64,000 nt of DNA from Stieleria sp. JC731 (GTDB taxonomy: Bacteria > Planctomycetota > Planctomycetia > Pirellulales > Pirellulaceae). Each line of letters opens with the position of its first letter. Within the stretch, counting starts at the first letter, position 1. The stretch covers positions 310,001-374,000 of the forward strand of contig NZ_JAJKFQ010000011.1 of assembly GCF_020966635.1 (NCBI RefSeq), given 5' to 3'. The notes under the pieces are model-generated. The model was not told the origin of the DNA, made no database searches, and saw only the letters and a program-made list of their open reading frames with translations. The position numbers and the translations under genes are program-made. Of the stretch, positions 43,536 through 52,088 are shown in pieces.

Positions 43536-46500
43536 TTATTGGTAGGACTGCAATTCGTATGCTTCGCCGCTGTTTTGAATGATCAGGTGCAGTTGATCCG
43601 CCTTCAGTGTGCCAAAGCTTTCGATTTCGCTATCTGGCCAAGTGACGGTGACGTCTTCGATCTGTACCGCATCGCCGAGACCAGCAAGCAAGATGTCTTC
43701 GTTAGCGCAGAGGTAGCCATTTCCAGAAAGCTGCCAAAGCGTCCGTGACTTGCCTTCAACTTTGAACCGGACAACTGCGCCGATCGCGTTTCGACTGCAA
43801 TGGCTGCCGCGTAATTGCAATCCGATACGATGTTGATCCGTTTTCGACTGATTGACCAACAGACCGATGCGTTCGCGGGTGTGGGTGATCGCCAAATCAC
43901 AAAGCCCATCGCGATTGAAGTCCGCTGTCAACATTGCCCGCCCCACATGATCGGTCTTAAAGTAGCTGCCCCATTGGTCGTCGCTGATGGTTTCGAAGGA
44001 ACCTTCGCCGCCACGTCGAAAAATTTGCAGCGGCTGAGCGTAGCGGTCCGCACCGGGTTCGGAAAACTGGCCGATGTTGCCGTTGGTCACAATGATTTCA
44101 TCGAGTCCGTCATTGTCTAAATCGATCGCTTGTGATCCGAAGGCAACGAATTCAAGTGTGGGTTTAACAAGGCCCAGTTTTGCCGTTTCGTCACGCCAAA
44201 GCCCAGGTACGATCTGTTCGTAGTAGATGTTGTATTCACGTCCAAAACCGGTGACATACAAATCCAAATCGCCGTCGTGATCAAAATCACTGGCCGCGAT
44301 TCCCATCGATGCTTGGGCTAGAGACCGACCGTCAACCGCAAGGCCACTTGCAGTTGCCCGGTCATCGATGGCTTCCTGATTCGCCACTGCATCCGTCGGC
44401 GAATCAGGAAGTTCATAGTAGAAATTCCGCGTCATGTCGTTGGCGACATAGATTCCCAATCGCTTCCCATCCAACATGCCGGCTAGGATGCCGAGTCCCC
44501 GCCCTGGCGGCCCCTGGCTGATCAGATCATTGGTGACATTTGCGAAGCTTGCATCGGCTGTACCCAAGAAAAACTGATCATGGTCCCCTGCGAAAACCAT
44601 TGGATGACAGGGGCCGGGAACACCTTGTTTGTTTGGGCAGGCTTGGTCCAGTTCAGGGACTGTGGCACAGTACTGAGTAACGATCAGGTCGCTGATACCG
44701 TCTCGGTTGATATCGGTAAATGCCGCCGAAGTTGACCACTGGATTGGTGTCGATTGATCCAGCAAGGACGAGCAATCGGTGAAACTTCCGTCGCCGTTAT
44801 TTCGGTAAAGAAGGTTCGTGCCGAGATTGGCAACGAAGACATCGGGAAAGCCATCTTCGTTAAAGTCACCGACCGCAATGCCTTGTCCAAAGTGTGTGTC
44901 GCTGAATCCTGCCGCATCACTGACATCGGTAAACTGTTTGCCAGTATTTCGATGCAAACTGTTTGGATGAGAATCAGCTTGAAGCATCGTTCCCCCTGCG
45001 TTGATTACAGCAAGATCACAGAGGCCATCGAGGTCAAAATCGATCGCTCCTCCCCCTGCACCTGTCGAGCGAATCAGTGGTGCAAGCTTGGGATCGCTCG
45101 GATCATTTTGGTCGCCAACTCCTGAAAGGTTCCATGCGATTCCGCTTTCGACAAGCCGTACATGGTCGTGTGAAGTCTGGTTCGGTACCAATCGATTGAC
45201 CGTCGGATTTTGGAAGCGATCGATTTTTGGCGAGGGCAAAGAGCTAAAGTCGAGTTGCAATGCCGGATTTTGTTTGGCAATCCATCGTTGGTCTTCGCGG
45301 AGCGACGCGATAACTTTGCTGCGAAGGTTTGTCAGTTCTGACTCGGCGGGGTTCTCTTTAAGTGTGGATGCGATTGCAGACCATGCTTCTGCCTCCCAGA
45401 CTCGCCCGGCATCGAAAAGGTTTTTCGCGACAATAACGGCGGCAAGTTGGCTCTTGGAACCGCCACCGGTAAAGTCGTTAAAGGAGTCGCGGATGGCGAG
45501 TAGCTTTTCGGCATGTTCCGTAATCACGTCAAGGTCGCCATCGCCGATCGTTTGGTCGGACTGACTTTGGAACTGTTGTGCAGCTTGCTTTAAGCGGTTC
45601 CATGCGAGACCACGGTTGGGATCGCGCTGGGAAGCTTCCCAGTAGGCGCGAGTCGCCTCGGCGGTCTTGCCTGAATACTGCATGTAGTCGCCAAGTGTCA
45701 GCCAGTAATCCGCGTATCGAGTTGATTCGACCGGCGCGGCTGAATACCAGTCGTTCAGTTCGTCCCAGCGAAGTTCGCCTACAAGCGATTGGCCGTACAT
45801 CGCATGGGCAGGCGAGAAGTCAGGGTGATGTTGAAGGATGTCTTCGAGAACTTCGGAAGCTTTTGCAAATTCGCGGCGGTAGAGGTGCAGGAATGCTTCT
45901 GACAATCGCACCCGATGGTCGGCGGGGTTGCGCTGCAGCAATCGTTCGGATGACTTTTCCGAAAGCCTGCGTGACGACGTTTCCGTCGTTGACAGCAGCA
46001 GTGGCAGCGTGAAGTGGCGATCTTGGATCAGGATACGGAGATGTTTTGGGATCGCTTCGGTGCGTTGGGCTTCGTTGTAAAACCCGATCAAGATCTGGCG
46101 GTGTTGATCACGTTTGGGAAAAGCCTCGACGGATTCTTCCAGTAGCTCAATCGACGCGTAGATCTCGCCAACGTCCATCAAACCGGCGATCGCGGTATCA
46201 ACGACACCTGCTGGCTCCAAATTGGACTGGCGTGCTGCTTCGACAAGCATCTGTGCGGCTTCGCTTTTCCGATCCAGGAACGCCAGTACACCTGCAGTCA
46301 GTTTTAGAAGCTCAGGATCATTTGGATTTTCAATCAATGCTTTGCGGGAGTACCGTTCGGCCGTCTCCCACTGCTGGTTCGCAATCGCTAACCGCATCAA
46401 TCGTTCAGCATCATCGTTCTCTGCAGTATCCTCCTGCGCAACGGAGCTGTTTGGGGCCTTAGACGCTGATTGAGGCCCACATCCGGTTGAACAACACAGC

Positions 46501-46562
46501 GCCGCCACGAAAGCAGCCGTAAACGGTGAAATCGCGGTTCTTCTGGGGGGTGTCATGGGCAT
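43536..46562 (-). CDS. TPR / FG-GAP beta-propeller / ASPIC-UnbV lipoprotein, paralogue D
   Basis: This fourth family member is on the opposite strand and has 1008 residues from the ATG at 46562 (a TTG at 46568 and an ATG at 46556 are alternatives). A lipobox-like CSTGC ends the signal. TPR-like repeats fill about residues 45-460. The propeller loops are DFDLDGLCDLAV, DFNEDGFPDVFV, DINRDGISDLIV, DFDHDGDLDLYV and DLDNDGLDEIIV. The ASPIC domain starts near SRNAIGAVVRF and includes LSGNGYLCANED and VTVTWPDSE. It has one propeller segment of its own containing CPNKQGVPGPC and CHP, not seen in A-C. It is more distant from A-C than they are from each other. Confidence 0.9.
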   Translation of the reverse strand: MPMTPPRRTAISPFTAAFVAALCCSTGCGPQSASKAPNSSVAQEDTAENDDAERLMRLAIANQQWETAERYSRKALIENPNDPELLKLTAGVLAFLDRKSEAAQMLVEAARQSNLEPAGVVDTAIAGLMDVGEIYASIELLEESVEAFPKRDQHRQILIGFYNEAQRTEAIPKHLRILIQDRHFTLPLLLSTTETSSRRLSEKSSERLLQRNPADHRVRLSEAFLHLYRREFAKASEVLEDILQHHPDFSPAHAMYGQSLVGELRWDELNDWYSAAPVESTRYADYWLTLGDYMQYSGKTAEATRAYWEASQRDPNRGLAWNRLKQAAQQFQSQSDQTIGDGDLDVITEHAEKLLAIRDSFNDFTGGGSKSQLAAVIVAKNLFDAGRVWEAEAWSAIASTLKENPAESELTNLRSKVIASLREDQRWIAKQNPALQLDFSSLPSPKIDRFQNPTVNRLVPNQTSHDHVRLVESGIAWNLSGVGDQNDPSDPKLAPLIRSTGAGGGAIDFDLDGLCDLAVINAGGTMLQADSHPNSLHRNTGKQFTDVSDAAGFSDTHFGQGIAVGDFNEDGFPDVFVANLGTNLLYRNNGDGSFTDCSSLLDQSTPIQWSTSAAFTDINRDGISDLIVTQYCATVPELDQACPNKQGVPGPCHPMVFAGDHDQFFLGTADASFANVTNDLISQGPPGRGLGILAGMLDGKRLGIYVANDMTRNFYYELPDSPTDAVANQEAIDDRATASGLAVDGRSLAQASMGIAASDFDHDGDLDLYVTGFGREYNIYYEQIVPGLWRDETAKLGLVKPTLEFVAFGSQAIDLDNDGLDEIIVTNGNIGQFSEPGADRYAQPLQIFRRGGEGSFETISDDQWGSYFKTDHVGRAMLTADFNRDGLCDLAITHTRERIGLLVNQSKTDQHRIGLQLRGSHCSRNAIGAVVRFKVEGKSRTLWQLSGNGYLCANEDILLAGLGDAVQIEDVTVTWPDSEIESFGTLKADQLHLIIQNSGEAYELQSYQ

Positions 46563-46642
46563 CGTCAATGGCTGCTTCTCGGAATTAACTGAACAATTAC
46601 CGGATTTTTGCTGGTTTGGCCACCCATTAGCGTGTGATTAAT

Positions 46643-46696
46643 CCCCTATGAGCATATATTGAGGGGTGCCGTGCCAGCATTGGGGCAATGCCCCAT
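46643..46696 (+). promoter_or_regulatory. Paired dyads in the leader of the DUF1559 gene
   Basis: Two short inverted repeats lie in the leader: CCCCT/AGGGG at 46643-46666 and TGGGGC/GCCCCA at 46682-46696. Another GCGGGG follows. They could form alternative stems in the 5' untranslated RNA or be protein-binding sites. No known riboswitch was recognised. Confidence 0.35.
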
Positions 46697-46734
46697 TATT
46701 TTGCGGGGTTCTGCATTCGTTCCACTTATTTTCC

Positions 46735-46740
46735 GGGAGA
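46735..46740 (+). promoter_or_regulatory. Ribosome-binding site setting the DUF1559 start at 46747
   Basis: GGGAGA lies six bases before the ATG at 46747. It fixes the start directly before the prepilin-type leader instead of the longer in-frame ATG at 46666. Confidence 0.75.
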
Positions 46741-46746
46741 TTTGTA

Positions 46747-48030
46747 ATGGTACGAGGAAAGAAGGGGGCAAATGGTTTCACGCTTGTGGAGCTACTTGTC
46801 GTCATCGCAATTATTGGAATTTTGGTAGGGTTGCTCCTACCAGCTGTCCAGGCGGCTCGGGAAGCCGCTCGGCGGATGAGTTGTAGCAACAACTTTAAGC
46901 AGATTGGTTTGGCAATGCATAATTACCATTCTGCTTACAAAGAGCTTCCACGTCAGAACGGTGGTACTGGCTTGGGACGTCTTGATGGCAACACGTCATG
47001 GTGGGAAGGTTCCACCACGACGAACAACGAAGAGCTCAGTGCTTTCGTTGGGATGATGCCATTCTTGGAGCAGCAAGGCCTTTGGGACAACATTGTCCAG
47101 CCGGGCACCAGGACGCTTAACAATGCACCATTGCCACGTGCAGCAGGAACGTTGGGACACTGGACTTCGATGGGACCGAACCCACGATTGGACCGCGAAG
47201 GCGGCGAATCACGTCGGTTTATCCCATGGTCGACTGAAATCCCAACTTTGCGTTGCCCTAGTGACCCAGGTCAGGGAACTCCAGCAGGTGGTCGTACGAA
47301 CTACGCCGTCAGCTTGGGTGACTCCTACAACCAAGTCTGGGATCACGGGCACAAGAACGCTGACCTGTCACCAGGTGACGCTTGGCGTGCAAAGTTCTTC
47401 AACGCTTCGGATCGTGGTTTCTTCTCACGTAAGAAATCCACCAAGTTCCGTGACATGCTTGACGGACTATCCAACACCATTGCCGGTGGTGAAATCATCA
47501 CTGACCTTGGTGACCGTGACAAGCGAAGTGCTCTTGCTGCTGTAATCCAAAGTTGGGTTGTTGAAAACAATCCGATGGAATGTGTCGACCGCGGATGGAT
47601 CGATCCAGAGTCACCATCGTTCTGGTGTGACAACGGTTCGACCGGATGTACCGCACCGGCTCGATACATGGACGGTGAAGCTGGTCGTGGTATGAACTGG
47701 GCTTGGGCCGCGTTCACCATGACCGGGATGCACACCATTCGTCCACCCAACAGCGAAATGTGTGAAGCACACTGGTACGACAACGTCGGCCTGTGCCCAC
47801 CAAGTAGCCGTCACCAAGGTGGCGTCCACATCCTGATGGGCGACGGAGCGGTAACATTCATCACCGACTCCATCGAAGCTGGTGACCAACGTGCGGCCTG
47901 CATCGGTTCGCACAGCGAACCACCACGTAGCCCAGACGAGCCTTGGCGAGTTGGTAAGCCAAGCCCATTTGGTGTTTGGGGTGCACTCGGAAGCCGTCGT
48001 GGTCGTGAGACCATCGAAGAGCAACTGTAG
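46747..48030 (+). CDS. DUF1559 protein with prepilin-type N-terminus
   Basis: The 427-residue protein has a short basic leader and then the type IV prepilin methylation motif [16 protein letters not shown], so a prepilin peptidase should cut after the Gly. The next block [16 protein letters not shown] and the C-terminal [14 protein letters not shown] (H-x9-DG motif) define DUF1559, a very large family in Planctomycetes. Mature protein would be a pseudopilin-like surface or periplasmic protein. Codon use differs from its neighbours: CGT, GGT and ACC-rich, with fewer CGA and TCG, as in highly expressed genes. The leader contains two dyads and a strong terminator follows. Function of the family is unknown. 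Confidence 0.93.
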   Translation: MVRGKKGANGFTLVELLVVIAIIGILVGLLLPAVQAAREAARRMSCSNNFKQIGLAMHNYHSAYKELPRQNGGTGLGRLDGNTSWWEGSTTTNNEELSAFVGMMPFLEQQGLWDNIVQPGTRTLNNAPLPRAAGTLGHWTSMGPNPRLDREGGESRRFIPWSTEIPTLRCPSDPGQGTPAGGRTNYAVSLGDSYNQVWDHGHKNADLSPGDAWRAKFFNASDRGFFSRKKSTKFRDMLDGLSNTIAGGEIITDLGDRDKRSALAAVIQSWVVENNPMECVDRGWIDPESPSFWCDNGSTGCTAPARYMDGEAGRGMNWAWAAFTMTGMHTIRPPNSEMCEAHWYDNVGLCPPSSRHQGGVHILMGDGAVTFITDSIEAGDQRAACIGSHSEPPRSPDEPWRVGKPSPFGVWGALGSRRGRETIEEQL

Positions 48031-48061
48031 TCTGCCTCTACATTGATTTGAAAAGTCGCAT

Positions 48062-48097
48062 GGCCTCGCTCGCAGTTTCTGTGGGCGAGGCCTTTTT
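48062..48097 (+). terminator. Intrinsic terminator after the DUF1559 gene
   Basis: An eight-base GC-rich stem (GGCCTCGC / GCGAGGCC), extended by weaker pairs around TTTC, runs into five U. It is about 30 bases past the stop. Confidence 0.9.
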
Positions 48098-48364
48098 CGT
48101 GATCTTAGGTGTTGGCATTGATCTGATTGCCTGCGATTTCACATGCGGGCAGCTCGCTTCCCTGATCTGAAAGATGGCAGAAACGCATTGCCGTTTAACC
48201 TGCATTCTAGACGTGATGAATTGATCTTCAGTTGCTATGGATTGAAGGTCTGTGTCTTCGTCTATCTCGCTACAATGAATGGCAGGAGCGAAAAGCACGA
48301 TTTGAGCTTTTTCATCCGTCGTTGGGTTGCCAGTCGTTTGCTCGAACCGAACTAGGGAGTGTTC
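48098..48364. other. Intergenic stretch upstream of the cytochrome c gene
   Basis: No supported coding frame, although several short ones exist. The promoter of the cytochrome gene should lie here. AGGGAG at 48354-48359 is a ribosome-binding site five bases before the GTG at 48365. Confidence 0.45.
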
Positions 48365-49537
48365 GTGAGACGCGTTCTGATCTTGCCGTTGTTCTTTCTT
48401 TTTTTAATCGGCGCTTTCGTCCAAATTCCTTTTTTAGCTGAGGAAAGGCGTTCGGCACCGAGTGACGTACCATCCTTGCCAGCGACAGAGGCCTTGCCAG
48501 CTATAGAGGCAACGCCGCAGGCATCCGCTAATGCCGACACACTTGTACCAACTTATGTTGGGCGAGAAGTCTGCAAGGAATGCCACCAAAGCAACTACGA
48601 ACTTCATCAGCACCACGGCCATAAGTCGACCTTTGCCTTAGCCGCCGATCCAGAGATTGCCGAACTGTTTCGTGGCAAGACCTATGATGCCGGTCAGCCG
48701 TACGGCACTTATCACTACGATGTTGATGGAGAAGGTTTGTACGTCACGATCCCCGACAAATTTGGTGATCGAAGATTTCGATTGGATTACGCCTTGGGAT
48801 CAACCAAGGGTGCAATCACGCTGCTTTCTTTGATACCTGGACAGGATGGCCAAACGATCGCGATTGAACATCGCGCCTCGTGGTTTAAAGCTTTGAATGA
48901 TCTTGCGCCAACTCCTCAGGAAGACCCAGGTACACCTCGAATACCAGGAGAATTCTTTGGACTGATGCATGAAGGCATCGTCATGCGAAAGTGCGTTTAT
49001 TGTCACACGACGCAGGGCGAAATCGAGAACCAGACCGTCAACGGGTTGGTTGCGAACGTCAATTGTGAAAAGTGTCATGGTCCCGCCAGCGAACACGTCC
49101 GACTCGCCAAGCAGATGGACAATCCACCCAAGTTTTCTGTCGGCAAAGAGGATTGGGATGTCGAATCCGAAATCCAGCTTTGCGGGGATTGTCATCGCTT
49201 GCCGGCGACGATTTCAACGAAAAAGATTCGTGAATACCCCGACGAATTGGTTCGGTTCCAGCCTGTCGGAATCCTACGAAGTGAGTGCTATTTGCAATCA
49301 GGCGGTCAACTCACGTGTTCGACCTGTCACAATCCTCATCAATCGGTTCATGAGGTCAGCAAACAGGAGCACGAACAGAACTGTATTGCGTGTCACCAGC
49401 AGTCTGAATCCGATCATGTCGCTTGCCCGGTGTCTCCAAAGTCCGGCTGCATCGAGTGTCACATGCCGGCTTTAGAATTGCCCGGATTGCATGTCGGTTT
49501 TCATGACCATTGGATTCGGGTCCACGATGAACAGTAG
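48365..49537 (+). CDS. Multihaem c-type cytochrome with seven CxxCH motifs
   Basis: Starting from the GTG at 48365 (a second GTG lies at 48359) the protein has 390 residues and an N-terminal membrane anchor or signal (LILPLFFLFLIGAFV). Seven haem-binding motifs are visible: CKECH near residue 70, CVYCH near 210, CEKCH near 235, CGDCH near 273, CSTCH near 318, CIACH near 340 and CIECH near 362. Spacing resembles cytochrome c554/doubled-CxxCH proteins. It should move electrons in the periplasm or at the cell surface. The downstream TPR lipoprotein gene starts 38 bases after its stop, so they are probably one operon. The electron donor and acceptor are unknown. Confidence 0.9.
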   Translation: MRRVLILPLFFLFLIGAFVQIPFLAEERRSAPSDVPSLPATEALPAIEATPQASANADTLVPTYVGREVCKECHQSNYELHQHHGHKSTFALAADPEIAELFRGKTYDAGQPYGTYHYDVDGEGLYVTIPDKFGDRRFRLDYALGSTKGAITLLSLIPGQDGQTIAIEHRASWFKALNDLAPTPQEDPGTPRIPGEFFGLMHEGIVMRKCVYCHTTQGEIENQTVNGLVANVNCEKCHGPASEHVRLAKQMDNPPKFSVGKEDWDVESEIQLCGDCHRLPATISTKKIREYPDELVRFQPVGILRSECYLQSGGQLTCSTCHNPHQSVHEVSKQEHEQNCIACHQQSESDHVACPVSPKSGCIECHMPALELPGLHVGFHDHWIRVHDEQ

Positions 49538-49574
49538 TGTGTCACCAACATGCGTCGTACAAGTGCGTCAAAAC

Positions 49575-51035
49575 ATGAGTTTGGCAAGTAACCGATCCAC
49601 CGGTGTGACATTCGGTATCGTTCTGATCTGCCAATTTCTAATTCTGGCGGTTGGCTGTTCGCAAAAATCAGAGCCGCTAGATCAGCAAGTTCAAGCACCT
49701 GAACCGGCTTCGCCAACAATCGCAGAAAGGCAGTCGCCGCAGTCGAGTGATGCGGTTGAAAGCCACGCTGAAGTCCAGCAACCCGCAGCGTCAAACGAAA
49801 CCAGCCACGCGAAGGACTTTGCTGCCTCGCCAAAGCCGATGGATCCGATCGCACTACAAGATGCCGCGATGGAGGCATTGCAAAGAGGCGATACCAATTC
49901 GGCTTTTCAGTTGATCCGGAAAGCAAAGCGTTTGCAGTCGGAAGATCCACACACAAACTTTTTGATGGCCCGGATTTTGGCGGAGCGAAAGCGGTTTCCC
50001 GAAGCGATCCAGATGTTGGACAAGATGGTGCTCACCAGCCCAGAAGCGAGACTGCCTATCCTAGGGCAAACTGCAGAATGGATGTTGATGTACGGCCAGT
50101 GGCAACAAGCCGAAGACCGACTGAAAACATTGCTCGAAGAAGTGGATGACGGGACACTTGTTCGACGAATGCTTGCCGGATTGTATCTTCGTCAAGGACG
50201 TCGTATCGAAGCGTTTGATTTATTGAACCAACTTTGTCGAGCGGGCAATATTGAGGAGGTTGAATTACGTGCGTTGCTAATCGGTTTGCATCCGTTTCAA
50301 GGTGAGCAAACCGATGACGAACTGGAGCCGGTCGGACCGCTGGGCGCCGCAAGGTTTGCAATCGCAAAGGGAGATTGGCAGGCCGCGCGTCAGTTGTTGG
50401 ATGAGGTGGTCGATCGAAACGTTCATGAACAAGAGTTGTTCGTTCGAGTTCTAGCTCAGCAAGGCGAATTCGAACAGCTGAATGCTTGGGCAGAAACGTT
50501 GTCTCAAAGCGTGGCAGCGCAACCAACGACGGCGGACGGATGGTTCGCATTGGGAGTGTTACAATCCCATCGCGATCTTCCCGAAGATTCAGTGAAGGCT
50601 TTTTGCGAATGTGTACGGATCGATCAAACCGATTGGGCCGCGTACGAAAAGCTAAGTGAATCGTTAAGTCAACTGGATTTATCGAAACCGGCTCAGGAAG
50701 CATCGAAACGTTCACAAACCATCCAAAAAACACAGCAGCTTGGTGCCGCAATGGCGTCGACAGACAAGCGCGACAACGCTGACTTCGATGCGTTGATTGA
50801 CAGTCTCGATATGCTCCAGCGCCCTCTAGAAGCTGCAGCTTGGAAGGCGATGCAGGCCGTTTACGCGCAGTCTGCAGGGGAACTTTCAAGTCAACAAGCG
50901 ATGGCTCTACTGCAGGAAATTAACAAGCAACGCCAGCAGGTGTTAGCATCCGGAAATGCATCCGCGTCAGAATCATTCATCAAGTGCGGCGTCGATTTAG
51001 AGGCTCTCTCTGCAGAACCCAATTCGGTCCAGTAA
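49575..51035 (+). CDS. TPR lipoprotein lacking the propeller/ASPIC half, paralogue E
   Basis: From the ATG at 49575 the protein has 486 residues with a lipobox (LILAVGC). An ATG at 49527 overlapping the cytochrome gene is possible. The TPR region aligns by eye with the N-terminal halves of paralogues A and B (LPILGQTAEW, YLRQGRRIEAFDLLNQLCRAGN, LGAARFAIAKGDWQAA). The alignment runs to the junction where A and B read GMGLDTFPMP and GLSLESYPLP; E reads CGVDLEALSAEP and stops five residues later. So it is a clean half-length version, not a random truncation. It follows the multihaem cytochrome. No propeller fragments remain downstream; the REP array starts instead. Confidence 0.88.
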   Translation: MSLASNRSTGVTFGIVLICQFLILAVGCSQKSEPLDQQVQAPEPASPTIAERQSPQSSDAVESHAEVQQPAASNETSHAKDFAASPKPMDPIALQDAAMEALQRGDTNSAFQLIRKAKRLQSEDPHTNFLMARILAERKRFPEAIQMLDKMVLTSPEARLPILGQTAEWMLMYGQWQQAEDRLKTLLEEVDDGTLVRRMLAGLYLRQGRRIEAFDLLNQLCRAGNIEEVELRALLIGLHPFQGEQTDDELEPVGPLGAARFAIAKGDWQAARQLLDEVVDRNVHEQELFVRVLAQQGEFEQLNAWAETLSQSVAAQPTTADGWFALGVLQSHRDLPEDSVKAFCECVRIDQTDWAAYEKLSESLSQLDLSKPAQEASKRSQTIQKTQQLGAAMASTDKRDNADFDALIDSLDMLQRPLEAAAWKAMQAVYAQSAGELSSQQAMALLQEINKQRQQVLASGNASASESFIKCGVDLEALSAEPNSVQ

Positions 51036-51097
51036 TCCTGCTCAGTTGACTGGCTCGATCAGTCGCCTGGCGCACTGACCAGCGGTTGCCTCTTACC
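51036..51097. other. Short gap between paralogue E and the REP array
   Basis: Sixty bases after the TPR stop codon with no terminator-like hairpin before the first REP arm; the REP hairpins themselves may terminate transcription. Confidence 0.35.
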
Positions 51098-51545
51098 ATC
51101 AGCCGCTTGGTGCCAGCCTGCGGTTACTACCTGCCGCATCAACCAGAACCGCACGCTCGCGGGTTGCGGCTGATAGACGCAGCACGATCATCGGTTTTCA
51201 CCATCAGCCGCTTGGCGCCAGCCTGCGGTTACCACAACCGCATCAACCAGAACCGCACGCTCGCGCGTTGCGGCTGATATACGCAGCACGATCATCGGTT
51301 TTCGCCATCAGCCGCTTGGCGCCAGCCTGCGGTTACCGCCTGCCACATCAACCGGAACCGCACGCTCCCGCGTTGCGGCTGATATGTGTAGCACGATCAT
51401 GGGTTTCCACCATCAGCCGCTTGGCGCAAGCCTGCGGTTACTACCTGCCGCATCAACCAGAACCGCACGCTCGCGCGTTGCGGCTGATAGACGCAGCACG
51501 ATCATGGGTTTCCACCATCAGCCGCTTGGCGCCAGCCTGAGGTTA
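51098..51545. repeat. Upstream REP array, period about 105 bases
   Basis: REP heads begin at 51098, 51203, 51307, 51412 and 51517, giving spacings of 105, 104, 105 and 105 bases. The first four units have both the head and the inverted tail. The fifth has only a head, ending in CTGAGGTTACTACC, 46 bases before the transposase ATG. The inner spacer within most units reads CTGCCGCATCAACC or a close variant. Confidence 0.92.
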
Positions 51546-51590
51546 CTACCTTGGGATTTGATGCTAAATAATGGTATATTCGCTCGAATT

Positions 51591-52070
51591 ATGAATGATG
51601 ATCCACTTGCCTATTTCATCACCTGGACGGTCTATGGCACATGGCTGCAGGGTGACGAACGCGGATGGCGTCGATTTCGTGGCGGGCATGAAACACCACA
51701 ACCAATGCTATCCAACTGGAGACGGGAACGGTTGCAGTATGACGTTATGCTGCTGAATGATCACCATCGCCTTGTCGTCGCTGAAACCATCGAACGTCAT
51801 TGCAGGCAGCGAGGCTGGAAACTGTGGGTGGCTAACTCACGAACCAATCATGTGCATGCCGTGGTCTCCGCGACGAATTGCAGTGGGGCGAGAGTCCGAG
51901 ATCAGTTGAAGGCCTACTGCACGCGGTTGCTGCGCGTAAATGATGCGAGATTCCAAAAACGACCGGTTTGGAGCCGCGGTGGTGACTGGCAATGCGTTAA
52001 TTCAGAAGATGATTTAGCAACTGTCGTGTCATATGCGGGCGAAGTTCAAGATGCGAAGGACAAACAATAA
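51591..52070 (+). CDS. REP-associated tyrosine transposase (Y1 transposase, IS200/TnpA-like)
   Basis: The 159-residue protein from the ATG at 51591 starts with DPLAYFITWTVYGTWLQGDE, typical of this transposase family. The catalytic metal-binding HUH motif is His87-Val-His89 within NHVHAVV. The likely nucleophile is Tyr110 in QLKAYCTRLLR. Such enzymes cut and rejoin single-stranded DNA at REP hairpins. The frame remains open upstream through the REP array, but those residues merely translate the repeats. The protein is full-length and has no visible inactivating change, so it may be active. Confidence 0.9.
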   Translation: MNDDPLAYFITWTVYGTWLQGDERGWRRFRGGHETPQPMLSNWRRERLQYDVMLLNDHHRLVVAETIERHCRQRGWKLWVANSRTNHVHAVVSATNCSGARVRDQLKAYCTRLLRVNDARFQKRPVWSRGGDWQCVNSEDDLATVVSYAGEVQDAKDKQ

Positions 52071-52088
52071 AACTGCTGCCTGGTCCGA

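Noticed and set aside
48143-48355. Short open frames upstream of the cytochrome gene
   Set aside because: No ribosome-binding site, no signal and no family features; the region reads as a leader or promoter.
49527-49574. Earlier start for paralogue E overlapping the cytochrome gene
   Set aside because: It would add 16 residues before the lipoprotein signal; the ATG at 49575 gives a signal of normal length. It cannot be excluded without N-terminal data.
50056-50889. 277-codon antisense frame over paralogue E
   Set aside because: The plus-strand TPR protein has a lipobox and aligns with paralogues; the antisense frame is Pro/Arg-rich shadow sequence.
51086-51540. Two open frames with repeated amino-acid motifs (ISRLAPACGY)
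   Set aside because: They are translations of the REP units, with no start signal and no protein-like composition.
51098-51545. Regular repeats that could be taken for a CRISPR array
   Set aside because: The period is about 105 bases, the spacers are nearly identical rather than unique, the arms form opposed pairs, and no cas genes are nearby. A RAYT gene adjoins instead.
51384-51590. N-terminal extension of the transposase frame through the REP array
   Set aside because: The extra residues merely translate the repeat twice, and family members start at the DPLAYFITW block. The ATG at 51591 fits.
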